From contig JAWKSY010000006.1 of the NCBI GenBank assembly GCA_041402125.1, positions 62,001-126,000 on the forward strand: a stretch of 64,000 nt of DNA, read 5' to 3'. This document shows, piece by piece, positions 45,847 through 54,253 of the stretch (positions within the stretch are counted from its first letter, which is position 1; the number at the start of each line of letters is the position of its first letter). A program made the position numbers and the translations under genes. Origin of the DNA: JAWKSY01 sp041402125 (GTDB lineage: Bacteria > Planctomycetota > GCA-002687715 > DRQF01). The notes below the pieces were generated by a model that did not search any database, was not told where the DNA came from, and worked only from the letters and a program-made list of their open reading frames with translations.

Positions 45847-46872
45847 GTGGAAGAGCCCCTCATCAGACCGGACGCCGGCCTCGACGAACGAGGTCTCGAG
45901 ATCGCCCTGCGCCCGCGCGGCTTCGACGAGTTCGTCGGCCAGCCGCAGGTGAAGCGCAACCTCGCGGTCTACATCGCGGCCGCCCGGGAGCGCGGCGACC
46001 CGCTCGACCACCTCCTCCTCTCCGGCCTCCCCGGTCTCGGCAAGACGACCCTGGCCGAGATCGTCGCGCGAGAGATGGGCGGGACCCTCCACACCACGTC
46101 CGGCCCCGCCCTCGACAAGCCCGGCGATCTCGCCGGACTGCTGACGAACCTCGAGCGCGGCGACGTCCTCTTCGTCGACGAGATCCACCGCCTGCCGGCT
46201 CAGGTGGAGGAGTTCCTCTACTCGGCGATGGAGGACTTCGCGATCGACATCGTGCTCGACCAGGGCCCTCGAGCGCGATCGGTGCGCATCGACGTCGCGC
46301 CCTTCACGCTGGTCGGCGCGACGACGCGGGAAGGCCTCCTCTCGCCGCCCTTTCGGGACCGCTTCGGCGTGCTGGAACGGCTCGAGCCCTACCCCGTCGA
46401 GGACCTCACGCAGATCCTGGCGCGCTCGGCCCGTCTGCTCGAGGTCGCCCTCGACGCCGAGGGGGCGCTCGCGCTCGCCCGGAACGCCCGCGGCACGCCG
46501 CGCATCGCCAACCGCTTCCTGCGTCGCATCCGCGACCTCGCCCAGGTCGAGCGCGCGGCCGCCGTCGACCCCGAACTCGTGCGGCGCGGGCTCGCGATGC
46601 TCGGCGTCGACGACGACGGACTGCTCCGCGTCGATCGGCGCGTCCTCGAGACCATCGCCTCCGCCGGCGGGATCCCCGTCGGGCTGAAGACGCTGGCGAT
46701 CACCGTCGGCGAGGACGAGCGGACCCTCGAGGACGTCTACGAGCCGCACCTCATCCGCCGCGGCCTCATCCTGAAGACGCCGCGAGGGCGCATCCTCACC
46801 CCGCGCGCGGCCGAACTCCTCGGCGCGCCCGCGCCGCCCGAGCAACGCGGTCTCTTCGACGCCGAGGAATGA
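45847..46872 (+). CDS. ruvB: Holliday junction branch migration helicase RuvB
   Basis: The 341-residue AAA+ motor drives branch migration with RuvA. Walker A is GLPGLGKTTLA (about 60-70) and Walker B is LFVDEIHRL. The arginine-finger region (GATTREGLLSPPFRDRFG) and the C-terminal winged-helix domain (GGIPVGLKTLAITVGED, then EPHLIRRGLILKTPRGR) are intact. The open frame extends far upstream, but the GTG at 45847 gives the usual N-terminus ahead of LRPRGFDEFVGQPQVKRNL. Its stop overlaps the spoIID-like ATG. ruvA and ruvC are not in the window. Confidence 0.95.
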   Translation: MEEPLIRPDAGLDERGLEIALRPRGFDEFVGQPQVKRNLAVYIAAARERGDPLDHLLLSGLPGLGKTTLAEIVAREMGGTLHTTSGPALDKPGDLAGLLTNLERGDVLFVDEIHRLPAQVEEFLYSAMEDFAIDIVLDQGPRARSVRIDVAPFTLVGATTREGLLSPPFRDRFGVLERLEPYPVEDLTQILARSARLLEVALDAEGALALARNARGTPRIANRFLRRIRDLAQVERAAAVDPELVRRGLAMLGVDDDGLLRVDRRVLETIASAGGIPVGLKTLAITVGEDERTLEDVYEPHLIRRGLILKTPRGRILTPRAAELLGAPAPPEQRGLFDAEE

Positions 46873-48059
46873 CCGTGGCAGCCCCGGCCCCCGAGAGACA
46901 GGCCCGAGCCGTCCTGGCGAGCGGTCTCGTCCTCCTCGTCGCGATGTTGCTCGCCGGCTGGATCGGCGAGCGCGGACGGGAGGCGAGGGCGGCGCGCCAT
47001 CTCGCCCTCTTCTCGGGCGAGCCCTCCGTCCGCGTCCGCCTCACCGCCTTCGGGCGTCGCGACGTGAACGTCGAGGCGCGGGGACTCGAAGTCGCCCGGG
47101 GCGACGGCGACTGGACCGAGAGCGGGCGTTCGCTCCGCGTCGGCGCCCGCGACGGCCTCCCGGTCCTCGACGGCGAGGTCGCCGAGACGCCGTGCCGGCT
47201 GCGTTCGCGCGACGGCGTCCTCGAACTCGACGGGATGCGCTATCCCGGGGTCCTGAACCTGCGTTCCGATCCGAATCGCGGACTCGTCTTCATCCTCGAG
47301 GTGCCCCTCGAGACCTACCTCTCCTGCGTCCTGCCCCGCGAGATGCCGCTGGCCTCGGACGAGGCGGCGCTCGAGGCGCAGTCGATCGCGGCGCGGAGCT
47401 ACGTCGTCGCGACGATGCTGCGCCGGCGGGAGGCGGCCTGGGACGTGGTCGACACCGAAGCCTCCCAGGTCTTCGGCGCGCTCGACGGTCTCGCCGAGAC
47501 GGCCCGACGCACCGTCGACCGCACGACGGGGGTCGTCCTCGCCGAGGGCGAGGAGGTCCTCCCGGCCTACTTCAGCGCGACCTGCGGCGGCCACACGCGA
47601 TCGAACGGGGTCGCCTTCGGCGAGCGGGCCCGCCCCGCTCTCGCCGGGACGCGCTGCGGATTCTGCGACGGCGCGTCCGATCACCACTGGCAGCGCCGGA
47701 TCGAACCCGGCGCCCTCCGCCGCCTCGCGGGCGGTGAGGCCGTACGCTCCGTGATCGTCGTCGGCGACGGATCGCGCGGGGCCGACGGCCGCCTCCGGCT
47801 CACGACCGCGAGCGGACGGAGTCTCGAGATCGGCGCGCGCGAGCTGCGCGGCGCCCTCGGCTCGAAGCGCCTGCGCAGCACCTGGTTCACCGGCGCCGAG
47901 ATCCGGGACGGCGCCCTGATCGTCTCGGGCCGGGGCTTTGGGCACGGCGTCGGGCTCTGTCAGAATGGCGCCCGGGCGATGGCGCTGGCCGGGCGCGACG
48001 CGCGGGAGATCCTCGAGCACTACTACCCCGGAGCCGAACTCGTCACCGTCGGCGAGTGA
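46869..48059 (+). CDS. SpoIID/LytB-domain protein
   Basis: The 396-residue protein has one N-terminal membrane segment (about 15-33) and a SpoIID domain (about 140-390): EVPLETYLSCVLPREMP, EAQSIAARSYVVATML, FSATCGGHTRSNGVAF and GRGFGHGVGLCQNGARAM. SpoIID of Bacillus is a lytic transglycosylase acting on stem-peptide-free glycan. Homologs in non-sporulating bacteria are presumed to modify the cell wall. The ATG overlaps the ruvB stop (ATGA), and tgt follows after four bases. A similar ruvB-spoIID-tgt order occurs in several unrelated bacterial groups, often with queA, which is absent here. Confidence 0.88.
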   Translation: MTVAAPAPERQARAVLASGLVLLVAMLLAGWIGERGREARAARHLALFSGEPSVRVRLTAFGRRDVNVEARGLEVARGDGDWTESGRSLRVGARDGLPVLDGEVAETPCRLRSRDGVLELDGMRYPGVLNLRSDPNRGLVFILEVPLETYLSCVLPREMPLASDEAALEAQSIAARSYVVATMLRRREAAWDVVDTEASQVFGALDGLAETARRTVDRTTGVVLAEGEEVLPAYFSATCGGHTRSNGVAFGERARPALAGTRCGFCDGASDHHWQRRIEPGALRRLAGGEAVRSVIVVGDGSRGADGRLRLTTASGRSLEIGARELRGALGSKRLRSTWFTGAEIRDGALIVSGRGFGHGVGLCQNGARAMALAGRDAREILEHYYPGAELVTVGE

Positions 48060-48063
48060 CCCG

Positions 48064-49203
48064 ATGAGCACCCCGCCGACCTTCCGCTTCGAGATCGCCG
48101 CCCGGGAGACCGACGGACGCGCGCGCCGCGGCCGGGTCCACACGCCGCACGGCTCCTTCGCGACGCCGGCCTTCATGCCGGTGGGGACGAAGGCCTCGGT
48201 GAAGGGGCTGCAGATCCCCGACATCGAGAGCACCGGCGCCGAGATCATCCTCGCGAACACCTACCACCTGCACCTGCGCCCCGGCGAGGACCTGGTGCGC
48301 GATCTCGGCGGCCTCCACCGCTTCATGGCCTGGGATCGTCCCATCCTCACGGACAGCGGCGGCTACCAGGTCTTCTCGCTCTCCGACCTCCGCCGGATCG
48401 ACGAGGACGGCGTCCACTTCAAGAGCCACCTCGACGGCACGCCGCTGTTCCTCTCGCCGCGTCGGGCGATGGAGATCCAGATCGCGCTGGGCTCCGACAT
48501 CATCATGAGCTTCGACGAGTGCCTGCCCTACCCGGCCGAGTACGGATACGCCGAGCGCAGCGTCGATCGGACCTCGCGATGGGAGGAGGAGACGCTCCGC
48601 TACCACCCGCGCGACGGTCGCGCGCTCTTCGGGATCGTCCAGGGCGGCGTCCACGCCGACCTGCGCCGCCGCTCGGCGCGGCAGCTCCTCGATCTGCCCT
48701 TCGACGGCTACGCGATGGGCGGCCTCTTCGTGGGCGAGCCGCGCGAGGAGACGATGGCCGTGCTGGACCTCGTCGCCGGTCTCATCCCCGAGACCTACCC
48801 GCGCTACGTGATGGGCGTCGGCACGCCGCTCGAGGTGATCGACTGCGTCATCCTCGGATGGGACATGTTCGATTGCGTCCTCCCGACGCGGAATGCGCGC
48901 CACGGCTACGCGATGCACCCGGCCGGGATGGCGAATCTCAAGAACCTCCGGTTCCGCACCGACGACCGCCCGATCCAGGAGGACTGCGACTGCCTCGCCT
49001 GCACGCGGCACTCGCGCGCCTATCTCCGGCACCTCCTCATGGCGCGCGAGCTCCTCGCCCAGACGCTGGTCACGCACCACAACCTCCGCTTCATGCAGCG
49101 GACGATGGAGGGCCTGCGCCGGGCGATCGACGAGGATCGCGTGGCCTCCTTCCGCGCGGCCTTCGCGGAGCGCTGGTCGGGCCCCTTCCCCGCCGACGCC
49201 TGA
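48064..49203 (+). CDS. tgt: tRNA-guanine transglycosylase
   Basis: Tgt exchanges guanine 34 for preQ1 in tRNAs with GUN anticodons, in queuosine synthesis. The 379-residue protein has LTDSGGYQVFSLSDLR with the catalytic base Asp, FGIVQGGVHADLRRRSA, GYAMGGLFVGEPREE, MFDCVLPTRNARHG with the nucleophile Asp, and the zinc site CDCLAC..H near the C-terminus. The frame is open upstream, but the ATG at 48064, four bases after the spoIID stop, gives the normal start. It is the last gene of the ruvB-spoIID-tgt unit. Confidence 0.95.
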   Translation: MSTPPTFRFEIAARETDGRARRGRVHTPHGSFATPAFMPVGTKASVKGLQIPDIESTGAEIILANTYHLHLRPGEDLVRDLGGLHRFMAWDRPILTDSGGYQVFSLSDLRRIDEDGVHFKSHLDGTPLFLSPRRAMEIQIALGSDIIMSFDECLPYPAEYGYAERSVDRTSRWEEETLRYHPRDGRALFGIVQGGVHADLRRRSARQLLDLPFDGYAMGGLFVGEPREETMAVLDLVAGLIPETYPRYVMGVGTPLEVIDCVILGWDMFDCVLPTRNARHGYAMHPAGMANLKNLRFRTDDRPIQEDCDCLACTRHSRAYLRHLLMARELLAQTLVTHHNLRFMQRTMEGLRRAIDEDRVASFRAAFAERWSGPFPADA

Positions 49204-49212
49204 CCGCGCGCC

Positions 49213-49227
49213 CCGGCCGCGGGCCGG
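49213..49227. terminator. Hairpin between tgt and cstA
   Basis: CCGGCC and GGCCGG pair around GCG between the two convergent stop codons. It is short and without a T-run. Confidence 0.3.
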
Positions 49228-49234
49228 ACGACGC

Positions 49235-50983
49235 TCAGTCCTCGAAGCGCACCTCGAGCGCCTCCGGCGCCCGGGCCTCGCGCCGGAAGCGCCGGAAGGC
49301 GAGCGCCGCCTCCACCGTGAGCCAGACGCCGAGGACTCCGACCGCCACGGCGACGACGAACAGCAGCCACGGCATCGGCGTCGCCTCGCCCGGGCGCAGC
49401 TCACGCGGCGCGAAGGTCCAGCCGTGCGAGAAGGACTCGAGGTTGCCGAGGGTGGCCACCAGCGCGGTGAGCAGCATGAAGCCCGTCGGGATGCCGGTGA
49501 CCCAGGGGTTGCGACCCCGCCGCACGAGGTAGAGCGTCGCGACGAGCAGCGCGAGTCCGGCGAGCAACTGGTTGACGGTGCCGAAGACCTTCCAGAGCCC
49601 GGCCGCGGCGTCGTTGAAGGCGAAGAAGCCGATCGAGGCCACGGCGAGCCCCGTGGCGACGAAGCGGTTCTGCAGCGCCCCGACGCGCAGCGAGGCGCCG
49701 ATCTCCTCGACGTTGTAGCGCAGGAGACGGGTCGCGGAGTCGAGCGTCGTGAGCGCGAAGGAGATCACGATCACGCCGATCAGCGCGGCGGCGAGCCCCG
49801 GATCGAAGCCGAGGGCGCCCACGAATCCCGCCGCGCCTTCGATGAAGCGCTCCATCTTCGGCCCCAATCCCGAGGCCGCGTGCCAGGTCGCGTAGTGATC
49901 GCGCCAGACGCCCTCCGCCGACTTCCCCTGCGCGGCCGCGGCCGGGGAGATGACGACGCCCGCCGTCGTGGCGAGCACCGCGAGCAGGCCGAGCAGCGAC
50001 TCCCCGATCATGCCGCCGTAGCCGACGAGACGCGCGTCGCGCGCGCGGTCGAGCTGCTTGGCCGTCGTCCCCGAGGACACGAGGGAATGGAACCCCGAGG
50101 CGGCGCCGCAGGCGATGGTGATGAAGACGAAGGGATAGAAGTTCGGCGCGCCCGCCGGTGAGGGATCGAAGGCGGGCGCGGCGAAGCGCGGCGCCTCGAC
50201 GAAGAAGCCCACGAAGCACATCCCGATGCCGAGGTAGAGGAGGAGCGAGTTCAGGAAGTCCCGCGGCTGGAGGAGCGACCACACGGGCAGCACCGAGGCC
50301 GCCGCCGCGTAGGCGAGGAGGAGCCACTTCCACCCCGCCGGGTCGGCCCAGCCGACCGGATACCGGTGGCCCACCCAGACGAGCCCGAGCTGGATCGCGA
50401 AGCCGACGACCGTGAGCGGCATCAGGGCCACGCCGCGCCGGAAGGCGAGCCAGCCCATGACGGCGGCGACCACCATCAGCCCGCCGCTCGGGATCACCGC
50501 GCTGCCCTGCGAGCCGGCGAAGAGGGACGCGATCACGATCGTGAACACGCCCATCGCGAGCGAGACGCCGAAGAAGATGATCGCGAGGAAGAGCCCCTTC
50601 GCGCGGCGACCGACCACGGCCTCCGCGACCTTGCCGATCGATTGCCCCCGCGCGCGGATCGAGACCGCGAGCGCCGCGAAGTCGTGCACGCAACCGACGA
50701 GCACCGCCCCCACCACGACCCAGATCATCGCGGGAGCCCAGCCCCAGATCACCGCGATCGCGGGCCCGAGCATCGGCGAGAGCCCGGTGATCGAGGCGAA
50801 GTGGTGGCCGAAGAGGACGAAGCGGTTGGTCGGCAGGTAGTCGACGTCGTTGCGCAGCGTGTGGGCGGGCGTGACCTCGTCGTCGCGCAGGCCGAAGACC
50901 CGATCGGAGAGCCGGCGCCCCCAGACGCGGTAGCCCCAGAGGTAGACGGCGAAGCAGGCGAGCGTCGGCCAGACGGCGTTCAT
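49235..50983 (-). CDS. cstA: CstA-family peptide/pyruvate transporter
   Basis: The 582-residue membrane protein has about fifteen helices and the CstA motifs: DYLPTNRFVLFGHHFASITG (about 48-67), GLSPMLGPAIAVIWGW, GCVHDFAALAVSIRARGQSI and FHSLVSSGTTAKQL in the middle. CstA proteins import pyruvate or peptides during carbon starvation. The start ATG follows GGGAGGGAACG, a normal ribosome site. The 348 bases before the gene hold the REP-like array at 51067-51306. Confidence 0.92.
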   Translation of the reverse strand: MNAVWPTLACFAVYLWGYRVWGRRLSDRVFGLRDDEVTPAHTLRNDVDYLPTNRFVLFGHHFASITGLSPMLGPAIAVIWGWAPAMIWVVVGAVLVGCVHDFAALAVSIRARGQSIGKVAEAVVGRRAKGLFLAIIFFGVSLAMGVFTIVIASLFAGSQGSAVIPSGGLMVVAAVMGWLAFRRGVALMPLTVVGFAIQLGLVWVGHRYPVGWADPAGWKWLLLAYAAAASVLPVWSLLQPRDFLNSLLLYLGIGMCFVGFFVEAPRFAAPAFDPSPAGAPNFYPFVFITIACGAASGFHSLVSSGTTAKQLDRARDARLVGYGGMIGESLLGLLAVLATTAGVVISPAAAAQGKSAEGVWRDHYATWHAASGLGPKMERFIEGAAGFVGALGFDPGLAAALIGVIVISFALTTLDSATRLLRYNVEEIGASLRVGALQNRFVATGLAVASIGFFAFNDAAAGLWKVFGTVNQLLAGLALLVATLYLVRRGRNPWVTGIPTGFMLLTALVATLGNLESFSHGWTFAPRELRPGEATPMPWLLFVVAVAVGVLGVWLTVEAALAFRRFRREARAPEALEVRFED

Positions 50984-51066
50984 CGTTCCCTCCCGGTCAC
51001 GGAAGGGGAACTTTCCCGGTTGGCGCGGCCGGCGTCAACGGCGAGGAGGCTCGAGGGGCGGGGGCC

Positions 51067-51306
51067 GTCACCGGATGAACACATCCGTTCCCGCGGGTGC
51101 GCCGTCGCCGCCGACTCGCCCGGAAAATGCTCGTACGGTGCCAGTCACCGGATGTGCATTTCCGTTCCCGCGCGTCCGCCGTCGCCGCCGACTCGCCCGG
51201 AAAATGCGAGTACGGTGCCAGTCACCGGATGTGCATTTCCGTTCCAGCGCGTTCGCAGGCGCCGCCGATTCGCCCGGAAATGCACATCCGGTGACTGGCA
51301 CCGTAC
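51067..51306. repeat. REP-like array: 77-base units with a 31-base arm repeated directly and inverted
   Basis: A 31-base arm beginning GTACGGTGCCAGTCACCGG is found at 51133-51163 and, identically, at 51210-51240. Its perfect reverse complement is at 51276-51306. A partial, diverged unit starts at 51067. The direct period is exactly 77 bases. Each arm contains the small palindrome GGTG-CCAGT-CACC. The stretch between arms ends each time in CGCCCGGAAAATGC or CGCCCGGAAATGC, which is the beginning of the inverted arm, so each unit looks like a head-to-head palindrome that has lost one arm. This is the organisation of REP/BIME elements moved by REP-associated transposases; none is encoded in the window. 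It fills most of the 348-base gap between cstA and the PDZ gene; bases 50984-51066 hold only the cstA leader. Confidence 0.85.
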
Positions 51307-51331
51307 TAGCATTCGCGTTTCCGCGCCGGCG

Positions 51332-52474
51332 TCACTTCTTCCCGGGCTCGTCCTTCGACGCGTCGTCGTCGGCGTCCTTCTCGCGCATCCGGATCCGGTA
51401 GCCGCCTTCCTCGCCCTTCGTCTCGAGGAGATCGATCACGACATCGAACTCCTTCTCGAGCGCCTCGCGGATGCGATCGCGGTCGATGCCCTCGCGGATC
51501 ATCTCCTCGAGGCGCTTCGCGAACTCCCGCTCGTCGAGGTTCTTGACGCCGAGGTCGCCCATGAAGCGCATGGCGCCGCGGAGCGGGCCGCCGGCGTCGC
51601 GCCAGAGACGGCGGAGTTCGCGCACGTGGCCGGCGAGGCCGGCCAGGGACTCCTTGGCCTCGCGCACCTTCGCGAGAGCGGACGCGACGTCGGGATCCTG
51701 CTGCTTCTTCTCGAGGAGCGCGATGGCGTCGGCGAGCGAGGCCTCCGCGCGCATGACCGCATCGAGGTCGGCGAAGGGGCCCGGGAGTCCTTCCGGGGCG
51801 GCCCCGGGAGTCGGAGGGGCCGGAGGCGCGGGCGGAGCCGGCACGGGGCGCGGCGCGGGGGCGGCGCGACCGAAGAAGCGCGCCCGTCCGTTCATGTCCC
51901 GACCGGCGCGGAGCCAGGACGCGCGCACGACGGGCGTCCGACGTCGGTTGACCTCGCCGACCGCCTCGACGAGACCGGCGTGGTCCGGCGCCTCGCGATC
52001 TCCGAATCGCGTGAGGAAGTCGCCCGGCGCGAGGCCCGCGCCGGCGGCCGGAGAATCGGGGACGACGCGCGTGACGCGGAGCCCCTCGGCGATCACGAGC
52101 CCGAGACGGCGGTCCTCGGCGAGGCGCAGCGACAGCTCCTGTCGGTCCTCCCAGGTTCCCTCCTCGCCGGCGCGCGCGACGAGGATCTCGAGGTCCTCCC
52201 CGATCGGAGCACCCTTCAACCATTCGCGCACCGAATCGAAGCCGGCCACCTCGCGCTCGCCGCAGCGGAGGATGACGTCGCCCGGACGGAGCCCGGCGGC
52301 GGAGGCGACGGAGTCCTCGTCGACGGCCTGCACGTAGATGCCGCCGTCCTCGACCCGCACTCCGAAGGACCGACGTTCGACGGGGGGGCGAGGATCGACC
52401 GCGATCTGCGCGATGCCGCCGCCGACGAATCCGAGGAGAAGCGCCAGGGCGGCGCCCGCAATGGGGAATCTCAT
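51332..52474 (-). CDS. Secreted or membrane-anchored protein with two PDZ domains
   Basis: A hydrophobic N-terminus (ALALLLGFVGGGIAQIAV, residues 8-26) is a signal peptide or anchor. PDZ domain 1 spans about 35-115 (VQAVDEDSVASAAGLRPGDV) and PDZ domain 2 about 118-200 (VTRVVPDSPAAGAGLAPGDF). A Pro/Ala linker (about 203-235) and a charged helical C-terminus (240-380) follow. There is no protease domain, unlike HtrA, so it is likely a substrate- or partner-binding adaptor in the periplasm. It lies 168 bases downstream of the SH3-domain gene in the same direction. Confidence 0.82.
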   Translation of the reverse strand: MRFPIAGAALALLLGFVGGGIAQIAVDPRPPVERRSFGVRVEDGGIYVQAVDEDSVASAAGLRPGDVILRCGEREVAGFDSVREWLKGAPIGEDLEILVARAGEEGTWEDRQELSLRLAEDRRLGLVIAEGLRVTRVVPDSPAAGAGLAPGDFLTRFGDREAPDHAGLVEAVGEVNRRRTPVVRASWLRAGRDMNGRARFFGRAAPAPRPVPAPPAPPAPPTPGAAPEGLPGPFADLDAVMRAEASLADAIALLEKKQQDPDVASALAKVREAKESLAGLAGHVRELRRLWRDAGGPLRGAMRFMGDLGVKNLDEREFAKRLEEMIREGIDRDRIREALEKEFDVVIDLLETKGEEGGYRIRMREKDADDDASKDEPGKK

Positions 52475-52642
52475 GGACCTGCTCCAGTATCGGGGGCCAC
52501 GCGTCCGGCGCGGGAGGGGCGCGCCCGTCGGGGGGCGCCGACGCTCCCGGCCCGCGTGGAGGATACGGCGGATCCGGGGAAAGACTCCGGGATTCTCGGG
52601 GCAGGGAGGCCGGCGCGCGCCGCCTCCCCCGTCCCGAACGGA

Positions 52643-53878
52643 TCAGCGCAGGACTTCGAGTCGCTCGACCCGGACCTTGCGCCACGGGGTGTTGGCGCCG
52701 TCCTCCAGCACCGTCCACTTGGTGATGCCGATCGTCTTGTCGCGGTACTCGCCGAGGTCGTAGCGGTCCGAGACCAGGCGGTAGCGACGCTCGCCGGCCT
52801 TGGTCAGCATGAAGACGCCGCGGTTGTCGGCGACGGTCTCGCCGAAGTCGCGGTAGATCTGGCCGATGCCGTTCTCGAGGAAGCGGGCGGCCCGCGCGTC
52901 GGCGTCGGCGCCGCTGCGGGCGGAGAGCTCGGACTTCCGCTTCTCTCGGAGCTCGCGGAGTTCCTCGGAATAACCGCGGTCCACGGTGCCCATCTCGTTC
53001 TCGAGCCGGGCGATCCGGGCGTCGACGCTTTCCATGCTCGCGGCGACGCGCTCGTGGCGGCGGAGGGCGTCCGCGCGGGTCGTCGCGGCGCGACCGACCT
53101 CGGTCTCGGGACCGGCCTCGCGGGCGATCTCCTCGTAGCGCTGCCGGAGGGCGGCGAGAGCCTCGGGACCGGGCTTGCCGGCGAGGAGCGAGTCGAACTG
53201 GCCCTCGAGCTCGACGAGCCGGGCCTGCCGCGCCAGTTCGACCGCCTCGTCCTGCTTCGAGGCCGCATCGGCGCCGAGCGCCGCGGCCGTCCGCTCGCCC
53301 GCCGCCGGGGCCGCGATCGGAGCGTCCCCGACGCGCCCGGCGCGGCGCGACTCCACCTCGGAGGCCGCGAGGGCGAAAGAGCGCGCCAGTCCGGCCTGCT
53401 CGCCGGTGGAGTCGACGTAGCGCGAGGCGACGAAGACGGTCTCGTCGCGAGGCGCGACGACCTCGAGCCAGCCGCCGGGATGCTCTCTCAGCACCTCGAG
53501 GCGGACGTTCGTCTGGAAGACGCCCATCGCGGGCCAGTCGCGGTTCGGTCGGGGACGGATCGCGAGCCCGGAAGTCACGACGATGCCCTCGCCGGGCCCG
53601 CCCTTGCGGTCGATCGCGACGCGATCTCCCACCTTCTCCATCGCGTAGACCGAGAAACCGCCCGGGAGACGGAGCTCGGCCCAGTCGCCTCGGATCGAGA
53701 CGACCTCGACGACGGCACCGCGGTCGAGGCGCGCGATCTCGGCGTCGGGCCGCTCGGTGCCCGCCATCACGCTGACGTTGTCCGCCTTGATCGTGCCGAA
53801 GCGCGGCCCCTGCGCCGCGGCGCTCAGCGTCGCGAATCCGAGCGCGAGCGCGCTCAGGGTCAGGCTGGTCCAGTTCAT
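52643..53878 (-). CDS. Secreted SH3-like protein with coiled coil
   Basis: The ATG at 53878 begins a signal peptide (SLTLSALALGFATLSAAAQ); the frame runs far upstream only as a shadow. The 411-residue protein has two SH3-like segments (about 25-90, TIKADNVSVMAGTERPDAEI and the following WAELRLPGG; and about 98-165, IVVTSGLAIRPRPNRDW). An Ala/Glu-rich coiled coil (about 175-330) and a compact C-terminal domain (RYRLVSDRYDLGEYRDKTIG) follow. Such SH3b proteins bind cell-wall peptides. A possible -10 box TAGAAT is on the minus strand at 54042-54037. The function is unknown. Confidence 0.78.
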   Translation of the reverse strand: MNWTSLTLSALALGFATLSAAAQGPRFGTIKADNVSVMAGTERPDAEIARLDRGAVVEVVSIRGDWAELRLPGGFSVYAMEKVGDRVAIDRKGGPGEGIVVTSGLAIRPRPNRDWPAMGVFQTNVRLEVLREHPGGWLEVVAPRDETVFVASRYVDSTGEQAGLARSFALAASEVESRRAGRVGDAPIAAPAAGERTAAALGADAASKQDEAVELARQARLVELEGQFDSLLAGKPGPEALAALRQRYEEIAREAGPETEVGRAATTRADALRRHERVAASMESVDARIARLENEMGTVDRGYSEELRELREKRKSELSARSGADADARAARFLENGIGQIYRDFGETVADNRGVFMLTKAGERRYRLVSDRYDLGEYRDKTIGITKWTVLEDGANTPWRKVRVERLEVLR

Positions 53879-54253
53879 GTCGCTTCCCTCCACCCCGGGG
53901 CTCCGTCGATCCCGCGTCGGCCCCGAAAGGCGATCGCAAGCCGAAGCACCGCATTCCCAGGGAGATACGCGGACGGCCGGAATGCCCGACCGCGACGCCG
54001 GACGCGCGCTCTCCCCGACTCGCGTCCCGGACGCCGATTCTAGCCGATCTCGGGGACGCGCCGGAGGATCCGTGGCTTCCCGGTCACGAATTCCCCGGAG
54101 GCCTCGAATGCCGATGGAACCGCGAGGCCTCGACCTTATCATCTTGGTGCAACCGGCCGGACGCGTCGGAAGCGGGGCACGCTCACGGCCCCGATCCTCC
54201 GCGCCCCGACCGACGAATCGAGTACTCGCGCCGTTTCCCCGAGGATTCGCCTC
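53879..54253. other. Intergenic region between divergent genes
   Basis: These 375 bases separate the SH3 gene and the sugar-dehydrogenase gene. I see only two weak -10-like boxes, TAGAAT (minus, 54042-54037) and TATCAT (plus, 54135-54140), without convincing -35 boxes. No repeat, RNA gene or small open frame is supportable. Confidence 0.4.

Noticed and set aside
51068..51301. Short open frames with repeated VTGCAF-type peptides.
   Set aside because: They only reflect the REP-like repeat being read through; no ribosome site or protein-like composition.
51067..51306. Possible CRISPR array because of the regular 77-base period.
   Set aside because: The whole unit repeats including the parts that would be spacers, one copy is inverted and no cas gene is present.
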